Assembly (NCBI GenBank): GCA_049510055.1
Contig: JBEKZI010000005.1
Span: 1 to 52,515 of the forward strand
DNA: 52,515 nucleotides
Source: JALHTV01 sp049510055
GTDB taxonomy: Bacteria; Planctomycetota; Phycisphaerae; SM23-33
Direction of reading: 5' to 3'
Position 1 is the first letter of the stretch; the number at the start of each line of letters is the position of its first letter. The notes beneath the pieces are model-generated. The model saw only the letters and a program-made list of their open reading frames with translations. It was not told the DNA's origin and did not search any database. A program made the translations under genes and the position numbers. Shown here piece by piece: positions 34,759 to 42,345 of the stretch.

Positions 34759-35400
34759 ATGGACAAATGTATCGACCGTGTACTCAATGTCTTGATGGTC
34801 ACTGCGACATTCCTTGTTGCTGCGATTGCCCTCTTCAAAGATTGGATACTCCACCGTTTCTGGCCGCCTAAGCTTGATATTACCCCATACAGCCTCACCG
34901 GTATCCTTGTTGACACCGTGGCTCTACAGACAAGCCAGAAGGGGCGCGGCAGGTGGTATTCTCTCGCTGTTGTGAACAGGCGTCGATGGAGGACACCACG
35001 TAAGTGCCAAGTGCTCCTGGTGGGCGTAAGTCGTCGCAACCCAGTTAATGGGCGGTTTGATAAGCAGGACCTAGCGTGTCCGCTACCTCTGTATTGGTCG
35101 CCAGCTAAACAAGCTAGCGACTTGCAGACGATACTCCGCCCAACGGTTTTTGACTTTGTCTACCTATTGGAAGGAGACCAAGCTGTACGACCTGGGGTCC
35201 GCTATCAGTCATTCGATTTCGAGGGGAAGGGTTTTGTGGGTCCCAACCAGGCTTGCCGCTACGAACTCGAAGTGGTGGCGGAGGCCTTCATTTCGCAGAC
35301 AACGTGTATCTACGAAGTCGCTTGGGACGGGGAGTGGCATGACAGCGACAGTGAGATGAGCAAACACCTCAAGATAACGCGATGCTCGAGCTTGACGTAG
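34759..35400 (+). CDS. hypothetical protein with N-terminal membrane segment
   Basis: 213-residue protein not assigned to a family. One transmembrane helix (about 8-26) is followed by a cytoplasmic or periplasmic beta-rich domain with several Trp and Cys residues. ATG 34759 follows GAGG at 6 bases. Codon usage is less GC-biased than in neighbouring genes, suggesting recent acquisition. It sits at the start of the lower-GC stretch 34693-36551. Confidence 0.65.
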   Translation: MDKCIDRVLNVLMVTATFLVAAIALFKDWILHRFWPPKLDITPYSLTGILVDTVALQTSQKGRGRWYSLAVVNRRRWRTPRKCQVLLVGVSRRNPVNGRFDKQDLACPLPLYWSPAKQASDLQTILRPTVFDFVYLLEGDQAVRPGVRYQSFDFEGKGFVGPNQACRYELEVVAEAFISQTTCIYEVAWDGEWHDSDSEMSKHLKITRCSSLT

Positions 35401-35528
35401 CCTTGTTGGGTGGTCGGTTTTGCTGCCCACGAGAACCGCGATTACATTTGCAGCAACCCTACATATCTTGAAAGGCTGTTTCTTCTTCGCCGTCTTCGAG
35501 GGTGCCGACAACCCCAACAAGGTCCCCT

Positions 35529-35756
35529 TTAGACCAGTGCAACGCGTATCTCATCGCCGTTCCTTCGGATCACTAGTTCGCCGTGTTGCCGCGTCTCCCT
35601 CCACAACAGTTCGTATACGGCCAACGCTCTTCGTATCACCTCAGTCAGGCTGTCCGCCTCCGTTTCCTCTCGGAGTTCCTCGAGTCTCCGACGGACTTCC
35701 TCGCGCATTTCCAGGTTCAGTCGCGTCGTTCGGCCTTGTTTTCCCAATCTTGGCAT
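35529..35756 (-). CDS. ribbon-helix-helix (CopG-like) DNA-binding protein
   Basis: 75-residue protein. TTRLNLEMREEVRRRLEELREET (about 10-32) followed by DSLTEVIRRALAVYELLWRE fits a ribbon-helix-helix fold: a short strand then two helices. Such proteins are repressors or antitoxins that bind short palindromes. The ATG at 35756 (MPRLGKQG) overlaps the 3' end of the membrane-protein frame by 116 bases, an unusual overlap; TTG 35774 is an alternative start. No toxin-like partner is recognisable next to it. Confidence 0.62.
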   Translation of the reverse strand: MPRLGKQGRTTRLNLEMREEVRRRLEELREETEADSLTEVIRRALAVYELLWRETRQHGELVIRRNGDEIRVALV

Positions 35757-36054
35757 CGCGCCTATTTCCAACAAAAACGGCCAGTACTCCTAGCCCACAC
35801 AACATACCTGCGATGGCCAACCCCGCAATCAGATTTATCGTCGTGAGCCGTTCGCTTGCTTCAATGAAACGCCCAGCCAGAAGGAAGAGCAATACAGCGA
35901 TCAAAATAGGCAGTGTGTCCGGCAGGGGGCGGTTACCCAACACCTGTAACAGCGAACTGATCGACCACTGCCGATGCTCGAATAGCCCATCGAAGGCCGC
36001 ATAATCAGGGCGTACGGTGTCACGTTGCTGACTACTACCTCTGTCCTCGTCCAT
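35641..36054 (-). CDS. hypothetical two-helix membrane protein
   Basis: 137-residue protein with two transmembrane helices (about 47-63 and 74-95) and a polar Gly/Pro/Arg-rich C-terminal tail. The ATG at 36054 is preceded by GGGAGG at 9 bases, and that site lies inside a small hairpin (GGCCTCC/GGAGGCC, 36062-36081). The last 116 bases overlap the ribbon-helix-helix gene in another frame, so the tail may be partly spurious. No family is recognised. Confidence 0.45.
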   Translation of the reverse strand: MDEDRGSSQQRDTVRPDYAAFDGLFEHRQWSISSLLQVLGNRPLPDTLPILIAVLLFLLAGRFIEASERLTTINLIAGLAIAGMLCGLGVLAVFVGNRRDAKIGKTRPNDATEPGNARGSPSETRGTPRGNGGGQPD

Positions 36055-36551
36055 GCCGACCGGCCTCCCACACAGGAGGCCGACGGCATAAACGCAGTCG
36101 CAGGCTCACGACGAACATGATCGTGGGCTCCTGTGAATGCGTTCTGCCTGGTTTGGGGACCGCGTCTCTCCAAGTACCAAGTCACCCACAGGAAGAACGT
36201 TTTCGTCAAGGGGGCTTCCCTCTGGCACGGTTGCGACAACACATCGCCGCCGCGTTGACGTCGGGCTCCCAATCGTGCAGTTAAGAGAGACGCTCGTGGT
36301 ACTCCTCGGTCCCGCACGGTCACAAGCAAGCAGCGACACCCTGCCATCGTGGCGCTCTTCAGAATGCTTGCCTGTCTTCCACGTCATATGCGCATATTAT
36401 GCACACAAGCCATCTAGAGTCAAGCCTTTTCCTCAAGAAATCTGCACCTTATTATTTGCGGATCCCCTAACAGGCAAACTTTTCGGGCGGGCAGTTCCTG
36501 CGGCCCACGATCCTGGCGTGATCCGGCGAATGACCGGCTTGCCCACGGTTC
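36055..36551. other. low-GC intergenic region without a convincing gene
   Basis: About 500 bases in which no frame on either strand looks like a protein. It contains the small hairpin 36062-36081 over the Shine-Dalgarno of the minus-strand gene, a 12-bp perfect palindrome ATATGCGCATAT (36386-36397) followed by an AT-rich stretch, and ends at the ribH promoter. The palindrome could be an operator for the nearby ribbon-helix-helix protein, but this is only inference. Confidence 0.5.
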
Positions 36552-36580
36552 TTGCGGCCGGGGCGGAAAGGGTCTATACT
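36552..36580 (+). promoter_or_regulatory. sigma70-type promoter of the ribH-nusB-ftsY operon
   Basis: TTGCGG (36552-36557) and TATACT (36575-36580) are separated by exactly 17 bases. Transcription would start near 36587, giving a leader of about 34 bases. No FMN-riboswitch-like sequence fits in that leader. Confidence 0.65.
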
Positions 36581-36620
36581 GTCCAGCTCAGTAGACAACC
36601 TCTAGAGGAGCACGACTCCC

Positions 36621-37097
36621 ATGAAAGAATACCAAGGCAAGCTGGTCGCCCCGGCCAAGGCGAAGTTCGCGGTGATCGCCAGCCGGTTCAACGAGTTCGT
36701 CACCGCCCGGCTGCTTTCTGGCGCGACGGACGCCCTGGCCCGCCACGGCGTGGCCGAGGGCAACGTGGACGTGGTCTGGTCGCCGGGCAGCTTCGAGATG
36801 CCGGTCATCGCGCTGCGCCTGGCCGAAAGCGGCCAATACGCCGCCGTCATCTGCCTGGGAGCGGTCATCCGCGGCGGCACCGACCATCATCAGTACATCG
36901 CCGCCGAGGCGGCCAAAGGCGTCGCGGCAACGGCCATGAAGACCGGCGTGCCGTGCATCTTCGGCGTGCTGACCTGCGAGACCATCGAGCAGGCCATCGA
37001 GCGGGCCGGGGCCAAGGCCGGCAACAAGGGCGCCGAAGCCGCCGCCGCCGCCATCGAGATGGTCAACCTCCTGTCGCAACTGCCCCGAGCCAAATAG
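36621..37097 (+). CDS. ribH: 6,7-dimethyl-8-ribityllumazine synthase
   Basis: 158-residue enzyme of riboflavin biosynthesis that condenses the ribityl-uracil with dihydroxybutanone phosphate. Family motifs: ASRFNEFVT (about 20-28), VVWSPGSFEMPV (about 50-61), LGAVIRGGTDHHQYIAAE (about 80-97, with the catalytic His) and GVPCIFGVLTC. GAGGAG precedes the ATG by 10 bases. The gene is followed two bases later by nusB, a common ribH-nusB pairing. ribD, another gene of the pathway, begins at 52160. Confidence 0.97.
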   Translation: MKEYQGKLVAPAKAKFAVIASRFNEFVTARLLSGATDALARHGVAEGNVDVVWSPGSFEMPVIALRLAESGQYAAVICLGAVIRGGTDHHQYIAAEAAKGVAATAMKTGVPCIFGVLTCETIEQAIERAGAKAGNKGAEAAAAAIEMVNLLSQLPRAK

Positions 37098-37099
37098 CC

Positions 37100-37648
37100 G
37101 TGAGCTTCCGCCACAGGGCAAGACGTTTAGCGCTCCAGGGCCTCTGCTGCCTGGACGTCCAGGGCGCCCGGGCCGGCCAGCAGGTGCGCCAATTTATCGA
37201 CGAGAGCGTCGAGGCGCCGGCCGTGCTTTCCACCGCCCATCAGCTCCTGGCCGACACCCTGGCCCAGCAAGCCGACTGCGACGGCCTGCTCGTCCGGCAC
37301 GCCAAGCACTGGGACTTAGCTCGCCTGGCGCTGGTGGACCGCAACATCCTCCGCCTGGCCGTCTGCGAGCTGCGCGAAGGCACCACGCCGCCCAAGGTCG
37401 TCATCACCGAGGCCATCCACCTGGCCCAGGAGTTCTCCACGGCGGAAAGCCCCCGCTTCGTCAACGGCGTGCTGGATGCCATTATGAGGGAGTTGATAGG
37501 GAACGTCCCGCCTGCCGATCAGACGGTTGAATCATCCGGCGATGGCCCCGCGCCGCCGAACCTGCCTACCTGCCTACCGGACAGGCAGGCCGGTCAGGCA
37601 GGACCCGAAATCCAAAATCCGAATTCAGAAATTCACAATCCACAATAG
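37100..37648 (+). CDS. nusB: transcription antitermination factor NusB with repeat-derived tail
   Basis: 182-residue NusB. The canonical all-helical domain (about 1-133) contains RRLALQGLCCLD, LALVDRNILRLAVCEL and PPKVVITEAIHLAQEFS...RFVNGVLDAI. NusB usually ends there; here about 50 extra residues follow. The tail is encoded by a CCTGCC palindrome (37569-37589) and six heptamer repeats (37607-37648) that end in the stop codon. GTG 37100 lies 2 bases after ribH; the long in-frame extension upstream is not coding. The tail is probably disordered and dispensable. Confidence 0.9.
   Translation: MSFRHRARRLALQGLCCLDVQGARAGQQVRQFIDESVEAPAVLSTAHQLLADTLAQQADCDGLLVRHAKHWDLARLALVDRNILRLAVCELREGTTPPKVVITEAIHLAQEFSTAESPRFVNGVLDAIMRELIGNVPPADQTVESSGDGPAPPNLPTCLPDRQAGQAGPEIQNPNSEIHNPQ
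37569..37589. repeat. dispersed palindrome CCTGCCT-N7-AGGCAGG, copy 2
   Basis: Palindrome inside the 3' end of nusB, related to copies at 32000-32019 and 51943-51962. It is followed by a further AGGCAGG-like unit (37595-37602). Confidence 0.75.
37607..37648. repeat. six degenerate 7-nt repeats at the end of nusB
   Basis: Six heptamers in exact register: GAAATCC, AAAATCC, GAATTCA, GAAATTC, ACAATCC, ACAATAG. The last contains the nusB stop codon. The ftsY start follows three bases later without a Shine-Dalgarno. Confidence 0.75.
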
Positions 37649-37651
37649 CCC

Positions 37652-38569
37652 ATGGCCTTATTCAAGAACGCCATCCAGAAGCTCACCGCCGGCCTGGCCC
37701 GCACGAGGGAGAAGTTCGTCTCGTCGCTGCGGTCGATGCTCGCCGGCCGGCAACTGGACGCCGAGCTGCTGGAGGAGTTGGAGGCCAAGCTCATCCAGGC
37801 CGACCTGGGCGTCGCGGCGTCCCGAAAGATCCGCGACGACCTCCAGGCGGCGTACAAGGACAAGCGCATTGAGCGCGGCGACCAGGTGTTGCCGTTCCTG
37901 AAGGAGGAGCTCAAGAAATGCTGGCCGCCGGCGGACCTGAGCGTGCGCTTTGCGCCACAAGGGCCGACGGTGATTCTGGTGGCCGGCGTCAACGGATCGG
38001 GCAAGACCACTTCGGTGGCGAAACTGGCCTGGCAGTTTCAACAAGATGGCAAAAAAGTCTGCCTGGCCGCGGCGGACACGTTTCGCGCGGCCGCGGTGGA
38101 GCAACTAACCATCTGGGCCAATCGCATCGGCGTGGATATCGTCAAGGGCAGCGGCGGCGATCCGGCGGCCGTGGTCTTCGACGCCTGCGACGCCGCCATC
38201 GCGCGGGGGGCCGACGTGCTGCTGGTGGACACCGCCGGCCGCCTGCACACCCAGGACCACCTCATGCGCGAGCTGACCAAGGTCCGCGACGTCGTGGCCC
38301 GCAAACTTCCCGGCGCGCCGCACGAGGTGCTGCTGGTTCTGGACGCCACCACCGGCCAGAACGCCATCAACCAAGCCAAGGCCTTCACGGCCGCCATCAA
38401 CGTCACGGGCATCTTCCTGGCCAAGCTGGACGGCACGGCCAAGGGCGGCATCGTCGTGGCCATCCGCAACGAGGTGAACCTGCCGGTCAAATTCGTGGGC
38501 ATCGGGGAAACTTACCAGGACGTCGAACCGTTCGACCCCGACCAGTTCGTCGAGGCCCTGTTCGCCTAA
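37652..38569 (+). CDS. ftsY: signal recognition particle receptor FtsY
   Basis: 305-residue SRP GTPase that docks ribosome-SRP complexes at the membrane. The N helical domain (about 1-90) is followed by the G domain with P-loop GVNGSGKTT (112-120), DTFRAAAVEQL, DTAGRLHTQ, TKLDG-equivalent AKLDGTAKGG and GIGETYQDVEPFDP. The acidic A domain is essentially absent, as in many short FtsY. The ATG at 37652 has no Shine-Dalgarno; a heptamer repeat array abuts it, so translation may depend on termination at nusB three bases upstream. Confidence 0.96.
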   Translation: MALFKNAIQKLTAGLARTREKFVSSLRSMLAGRQLDAELLEELEAKLIQADLGVAASRKIRDDLQAAYKDKRIERGDQVLPFLKEELKKCWPPADLSVRFAPQGPTVILVAGVNGSGKTTSVAKLAWQFQQDGKKVCLAAADTFRAAAVEQLTIWANRIGVDIVKGSGGDPAAVVFDACDAAIARGADVLLVDTAGRLHTQDHLMRELTKVRDVVARKLPGAPHEVLLVLDATTGQNAINQAKAFTAAINVTGIFLAKLDGTAKGGIVVAIRNEVNLPVKFVGIGETYQDVEPFDPDQFVEALFA

Positions 38570-38684
38570 GCCGCCCCTCGCTTCGCCCGGCGGCTGATTC
38601 TTGCCTTTCGCCAAGACCGGCGGTACCCTCTGAAACAACGTCCTGCCGGCGTACCCGGCAGCCTATCTCGGAAAGGGCAAGCCT

Positions 38685-38990
38685 ATGTCACAGATTCCTG
38701 CTCAAGGCACACCGCCTGCTTTCGGTCAGCCCGGTCTTCTCATGGACTTCTTGAAGTTCAAGAAAATGGTCACGCCGATCGTGATCCAAGTCCTCTTCTG
38801 GGTCGGACTGGTGGCCTGCGTCATCTCGGCGCTGGTGTCGTTCGGCCAAGGTACGGGCGGAAGTATCTTAGCCGGCCTTGCAACGCTGTTGCTGGGCCCG
38901 CTGGTCGTCCGCATCTACTGCGAACTGCTGATCATCCTGTTCCGCATGCGCGATCTGCTGGAGGACATCCGCAACAACACCCGCAAGTAA
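38685..38990 (+). CDS. DUF4282-like small membrane protein
   Basis: 101-residue protein. A short Pro/Gln-rich cytoplasmic N-terminus is followed by two transmembrane helices (about 31-50 and 58-80) and a charged end MRDLLEDIRNNTRK. FLKFKKMVTPIVIQVLFWVGL matches the DUF4282 pattern. Function unknown. GAAAGGG lies upstream of the ATG. It is the first of four small membrane genes. Confidence 0.8.
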   Translation: MSQIPAQGTPPAFGQPGLLMDFLKFKKMVTPIVIQVLFWVGLVACVISALVSFGQGTGGSILAGLATLLLGPLVVRIYCELLIILFRMRDLLEDIRNNTRK

Positions 38991-39137
38991 TTTAGCCTGA
39001 AGCGGGCAAGCGGTTGCACCGGATGGACCCCAAGGCGCCGGCCACAGCGACTGGGGCGAAGGTGTGGATTTGTTCGGCGTAGCGCCACGGGAACAGTGGA
39101 GGAATGGGGCTGTCAGCCATTATGGAAGGAACATCTT

Positions 39138-39653
39138 ATGAGTGACTGGTTCTGCGTCATCCACGGGCAGCGGCACGGACCCAAACCGCTGAGCGAACTT
39201 CAGGATTGGGCCAAGCAGGGCATCCTCAAGCCGGCTGACCTGGTATGGACCGAAGGCATGGCTGGGTGGGTCCCGGCCGGGACGGTGCAGGGGCAGTTCG
39301 TCTTCGGCGCCGCTTCGCCGGCCATGCCGCCCTCGTCGGCCTATCCGACCACGACCACGGCCTATCCTAGCCCCCACCGCGGGGTGACCATCTTGGTGCT
39401 GGGCATCGTGGGGATAGCGTGCTGCTTTATTCCCGGCATCATCGCCTGGGCGATGGGCGAAAGCGACCTGCGCGACATGAAGGAAGGCCGGATGGATCCG
39501 GCCGGCTATAGTCTCACTCAGGCAGGCCGGATTTTCGGCATCGTGTCGGTGGTGCTCGCCGTCGCCTCGACCCTCATCGGCATCCTTTTGGCGATCACAG
39601 GCCACCTGGCCTCCTTCTACCATTTCCATGCGATCCATCGGTGGGGCTACTAA
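39138..39653 (+). CDS. GYF_2 (DUF4339)-domain membrane protein
   Basis: 171-residue protein. The N-terminal GYF_2 domain (1-50, WFCVIHGQRHGPKPLSELQDWAKQG and DLVWTEGMAGWVPA) is followed by a Pro/Ser/Thr linker and a DUF4190-like membrane region with two or three helices (about 90-165). GYF_2 domains are thought to bind Pro-rich peptides. ATG 39138 follows GAAGGA at 7 bases. Such proteins are numerous in Planctomycetota. Confidence 0.82.
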   Translation: MSDWFCVIHGQRHGPKPLSELQDWAKQGILKPADLVWTEGMAGWVPAGTVQGQFVFGAASPAMPPSSAYPTTTTAYPSPHRGVTILVLGIVGIACCFIPGIIAWAMGESDLRDMKEGRMDPAGYSLTQAGRIFGIVSVVLAVASTLIGILLAITGHLASFYHFHAIHRWGY

Positions 39654-39663
39654 AACCGAAAGT

Positions 39664-40104
39664 ATGCGCATGACGAGCGGTCTGACAGGAACGCCGCAGG
39701 CGGAGAGCCTCCCCATCGGCTGGCGGCTGCGCTGGCCGCTGTGGGCGATCGTCCTGGCGGCTGCCTGGGCCGCCGCGGTGGCCGCCGCTTGGGGGGTATC
39801 GGCGTGGACGGCCCAGCCGGTGACAACGTGCTTGTTCAAGCGAGTGACCGGTCTGCCGTGTCCCACCTGCGGCAGCGGCCGGGCGGCTTTGGCGCTGCTG
39901 CGCGGCGACGTGATGGGGGCCTGGCTGTATAACCCGCTGACGGTCACACTCGGCGCAGCCGCCGCCATCGTCTTGGCCACCGGCTCTGTCACAAGAAAGT
40001 GGCCTACGTTCCGCTTATCCAAATCGCAGAAGCGCTGGCTGTGGGTTGCATCGGCCCTGGCTGTGGCTGCCAATTGGACCTATCTCATCATTGCCGGACG
40101 CTGA
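39664..40104 (+). CDS. DUF2752 membrane protein
   Basis: 146-residue protein with three transmembrane helices. The DUF2752 signature CLFKRVTGLPCPTCGSGRA (about 50-68) is clear, with three conserved Cys. Function is unknown. The ATG at 39664 (or 39670) is chosen because the upstream frame overlaps the previous gene. Confidence 0.8.
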   Translation: MRMTSGLTGTPQAESLPIGWRLRWPLWAIVLAAAWAAAVAAAWGVSAWTAQPVTTCLFKRVTGLPCPTCGSGRAALALLRGDVMGAWLYNPLTVTLGAAAAIVLATGSVTRKWPTFRLSKSQKRWLWVASALAVAANWTYLIIAGR

Positions 40105-40127
40105 GAATCGGGAAGGGTTAGTAAACC

Positions 40128-41132
40128 ATGGCCGCGTGGTACTGCTATGTGGATGGGCAGCAGTATGGGCCGGTCCCGTTTGAAACGCTCAAGGAATGGG
40201 TAAGCCAGGGCCGCGTCAAGGCGACCGATTACATCTGGCAGGAGGGCACGCCTTCATGGGTAGTGGCCTCCAGCGTTCCCGGCTTGGCCATCTCCCCAAC
40301 CGCCGCCATTGGCACAGGAACGCTCGTGCCGGTCGCTTCCCCCGGAGGCACGGGCGGGCGGATGTCGAACACGGACATCACCGCCGCCGCCCTAAAGGCC
40401 TTGCGAAGCCGCTGGGGCTTGCCCATCGGCTTTTGCGTGCTCTTCACGATAATAAGCGTCGCGGTGGGGTGCGTACCCATCCCCTATGCCGGCGCCTTGG
40501 TCTCGTTGATTCTTACTGGACCGTTGGAACTCGGCGCGGTCGTGTTTTTCCTCAGCTTCACGCGCGGCGGGCAGGCCGAAGTGGGCATGCTCTTTTCCGG
40601 CTTCCGTCGTTTCGGCGTGGCGCTGGGGGCGTACCTCCTGAGGGCCCTGTTCGTTTTCCTTTGGATGCTACCCGGAATGCTGCCCGGGATGTTGCTGCCC
40701 CTGCTCGGCTCGGTCATCCTGGGGGCGCCTTACTCTGACAGGAGAATCGAAACCCTCCAAATCATCGGCTTCATCGTCGCGGCCACAGGGATGGTCTTGA
40801 CTCTAAGAGCCCAACTGGCGTACTCCCAGACCATGTATCTCCTGGCCGAGGATAGAACGCTGGGGCCGTTGGCGGCCATCCGGCGAAGCAAGCAGATGAT
40901 GAACGGCCACAAGGTCAGGTTGTTTTTCCTGCAACTGAGGTTCGCGGGATGGGCGATCCTATGCATCTTTACCCTCGGCATTGGATTGCTCTGGTTGTGG
41001 CCTTACATGTATGCCTCCTTTGCCAAGTTCTACGACGACCTCCGCCCGCCGCTGCCCGTCGCCGCTGCCGTCCCGGCACTGCCACCGGTGTCCGCCGAAC
41101 CCAAAAGCCCCGATCCTGCCTCGCCAGCGTAG
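40128..41132 (+). CDS. GYF_2-domain multi-pass membrane protein
   Basis: 334-residue protein. The N-terminal GYF_2 domain (1-48, WYCYVDGQQYGPVPFETLKEWVSQG and DYIWQEGTPSWV) is followed by a Gly/Pro linker and a membrane domain of about five or six helices with the C-terminal pattern LLWLWPYMYASFAKFYDDLR, reminiscent of DUF975/glycerophosphoryl-diester membrane domains. Function unknown. The GGG-AAGGG run precedes the ATG. Confidence 0.82.
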   Translation: MAAWYCYVDGQQYGPVPFETLKEWVSQGRVKATDYIWQEGTPSWVVASSVPGLAISPTAAIGTGTLVPVASPGGTGGRMSNTDITAAALKALRSRWGLPIGFCVLFTIISVAVGCVPIPYAGALVSLILTGPLELGAVVFFLSFTRGGQAEVGMLFSGFRRFGVALGAYLLRALFVFLWMLPGMLPGMLLPLLGSVILGAPYSDRRIETLQIIGFIVAATGMVLTLRAQLAYSQTMYLLAEDRTLGPLAAIRRSKQMMNGHKVRLFFLQLRFAGWAILCIFTLGIGLLWLWPYMYASFAKFYDDLRPPLPVAAAVPALPPVSAEPKSPDPASPA

Positions 41133-41158
41133 GCGATGGGACTGCTGTTAAACGCAGC

Positions 41159-41194
41159 GGGTGCCATGCCTGGATTCGCACACGCAAGGCACCC
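41159..41194. repeat. inverted repeat GGGTGCC...GGCACCC between convergent genes
   Basis: Perfect 7-bp arms (41159-41165, 41188-41194) around a 22-base loop, located between a plus-strand gene ending at 41132 and a minus-strand gene ending at 41224. It may act as a bidirectional transcription barrier. There is no T tract. Confidence 0.5.
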
Positions 41195-41223
41195 GATGCC
41201 CATGGCCTCAATAGAACAGGAAG

Positions 41224-42273
41224 TTATTTCGCCTCTGCCGGGCCCACCACGAGAATCGTAAACGCGGCCTTGCCGCCCTCCTCAGCGGGAACCCTGCAAG
41301 GCAGGTAAATCCTATAGCCGGAAGAACCCATGGGGCCGGCGGCTATCGTTCGAGCGCCCTTGGCCGTCTTGAGCGTCTGAACCACGGTAAATTGGCCGGC
41401 TTCTTCCCGAACAGCCGTCAGCGTGCCATCGCCGCCGTCGGCGCTGAGGGCCAGTCCCACGGATGGCACAAAGGCCACGCCGTCCACGCCGGCCCCGATA
41501 GGCGCCGTCCCCAGCACTTTGCCGCTGTCGGCGTCCAGGATGACCATCATCTTGTTCCCGCAGCCGGAGAACAACCGGCGATGCTTGACGTCCATCGCCA
41601 GTCCCGTGGGCCCTTCACCGGGAGCGACGGACCAGTGGGCGATGATCTTCTGCTGCTTGCTGTCGATGGCCACTACTTCATGCTTGTCCTCCACATTGAC
41701 ATAGACGTGGCCGGCGCCGTCCGCGACGCCGAATTCCAACGCCCCGCCGACGTCCAAGGTGATGGGTTCTTGATCCAAGGCCGCCGGATCGATGAGGGTG
41801 ACCTCGCCGCTGCCGTGATTGAACGCGTAGATTTTTTTGCTGGCCGGGTCGTAGAGTATCGCGTCCGGACCTTTGCCGGCCTTGATCTTCTGGAGGGTCT
41901 GAAGGGTTTTCAGGTCAAAGACGCTGATCGTGCCGTCCTTGCCGTTGGTGGCAAAACCTTTGTTCAATTCCGGCACCACCGCCACGCCGTGTACGCCGGG
42001 GGTATCGGCGACTTCGCCGAGCACCTTGCCGGTAGCCGCATCGAGCACCACGACGCGGGTGCCGTGCGGGACGTAGACGCGCTGGCCCACCGGATCGATC
42101 GTGATGTAGTCCCACTTGCCCTCGGTGCCTATCGGGAAAGTCTTAAGAACCGCCAGTTCGCCGGCCACGGCGGCCCGGCTGGCCGGCGCGGTCGTGGGGG
42201 CGGCGCTTAGACCCGTGAAAATCGCCAGGCTTCCGAAAGAAATCACCAAAACCGCAACGATGTGGCGTCTCAT
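41224..42273 (-). CDS. exported beta-propeller (YVTN/NHL-like) protein
   Basis: 349-residue protein with a signal peptide (about 1-27, ending GLSAAPTT) and about seven repeats of the type VVVLDAATGKVLGEV, ISVFDLKTLQTLQKI, VVAIDSKQQKIIAHW and VVILDADSGKVLGTA, diagnostic of a YVTN-type beta-propeller. It is probably periplasmic or secreted; the role is unknown. ATG 42273 follows AAAGGAG at 7 bases; the TTG at 42279 is rejected as too close. Confidence 0.87.
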   Translation of the reverse strand: MRRHIVAVLVISFGSLAIFTGLSAAPTTAPASRAAVAGELAVLKTFPIGTEGKWDYITIDPVGQRVYVPHGTRVVVLDAATGKVLGEVADTPGVHGVAVVPELNKGFATNGKDGTISVFDLKTLQTLQKIKAGKGPDAILYDPASKKIYAFNHGSGEVTLIDPAALDQEPITLDVGGALEFGVADGAGHVYVNVEDKHEVVAIDSKQQKIIAHWSVAPGEGPTGLAMDVKHRRLFSGCGNKMMVILDADSGKVLGTAPIGAGVDGVAFVPSVGLALSADGGDGTLTAVREEAGQFTVVQTLKTAKGARTIAAGPMGSSGYRIYLPCRVPAEEGGKAAFTILVVGPAEAK

Positions 42274-42345
42274 GCCCAATCTCCTTTATCCAGGATTCCT
42301 TATCCGATCTGACCTGCGGCTCGCAACCGCCGCGGAGTTGCAAAT

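Noticed and set aside
35901..36387. Minus-strand frames of 148 and 93 residues
   Set aside because: No Shine-Dalgarno, no plausible protein composition, and they overlap the better-supported membrane-protein gene or non-coding DNA.
36581..36620. FMN riboswitch before ribH
   Set aside because: The predicted leader is only about 34 bases and no conserved FMN-element sequence is seen upstream.
37569..37589. Terminator inside nusB
   Set aside because: The palindrome lacks a T tract, is in a coding frame, and the same sequence occurs elsewhere as a dispersed repeat.
36137..37648. A 503-residue frame containing NusB
   Set aside because: Only the part from GTG 37100 is NusB; the rest is a shadow through ribH and non-coding DNA.
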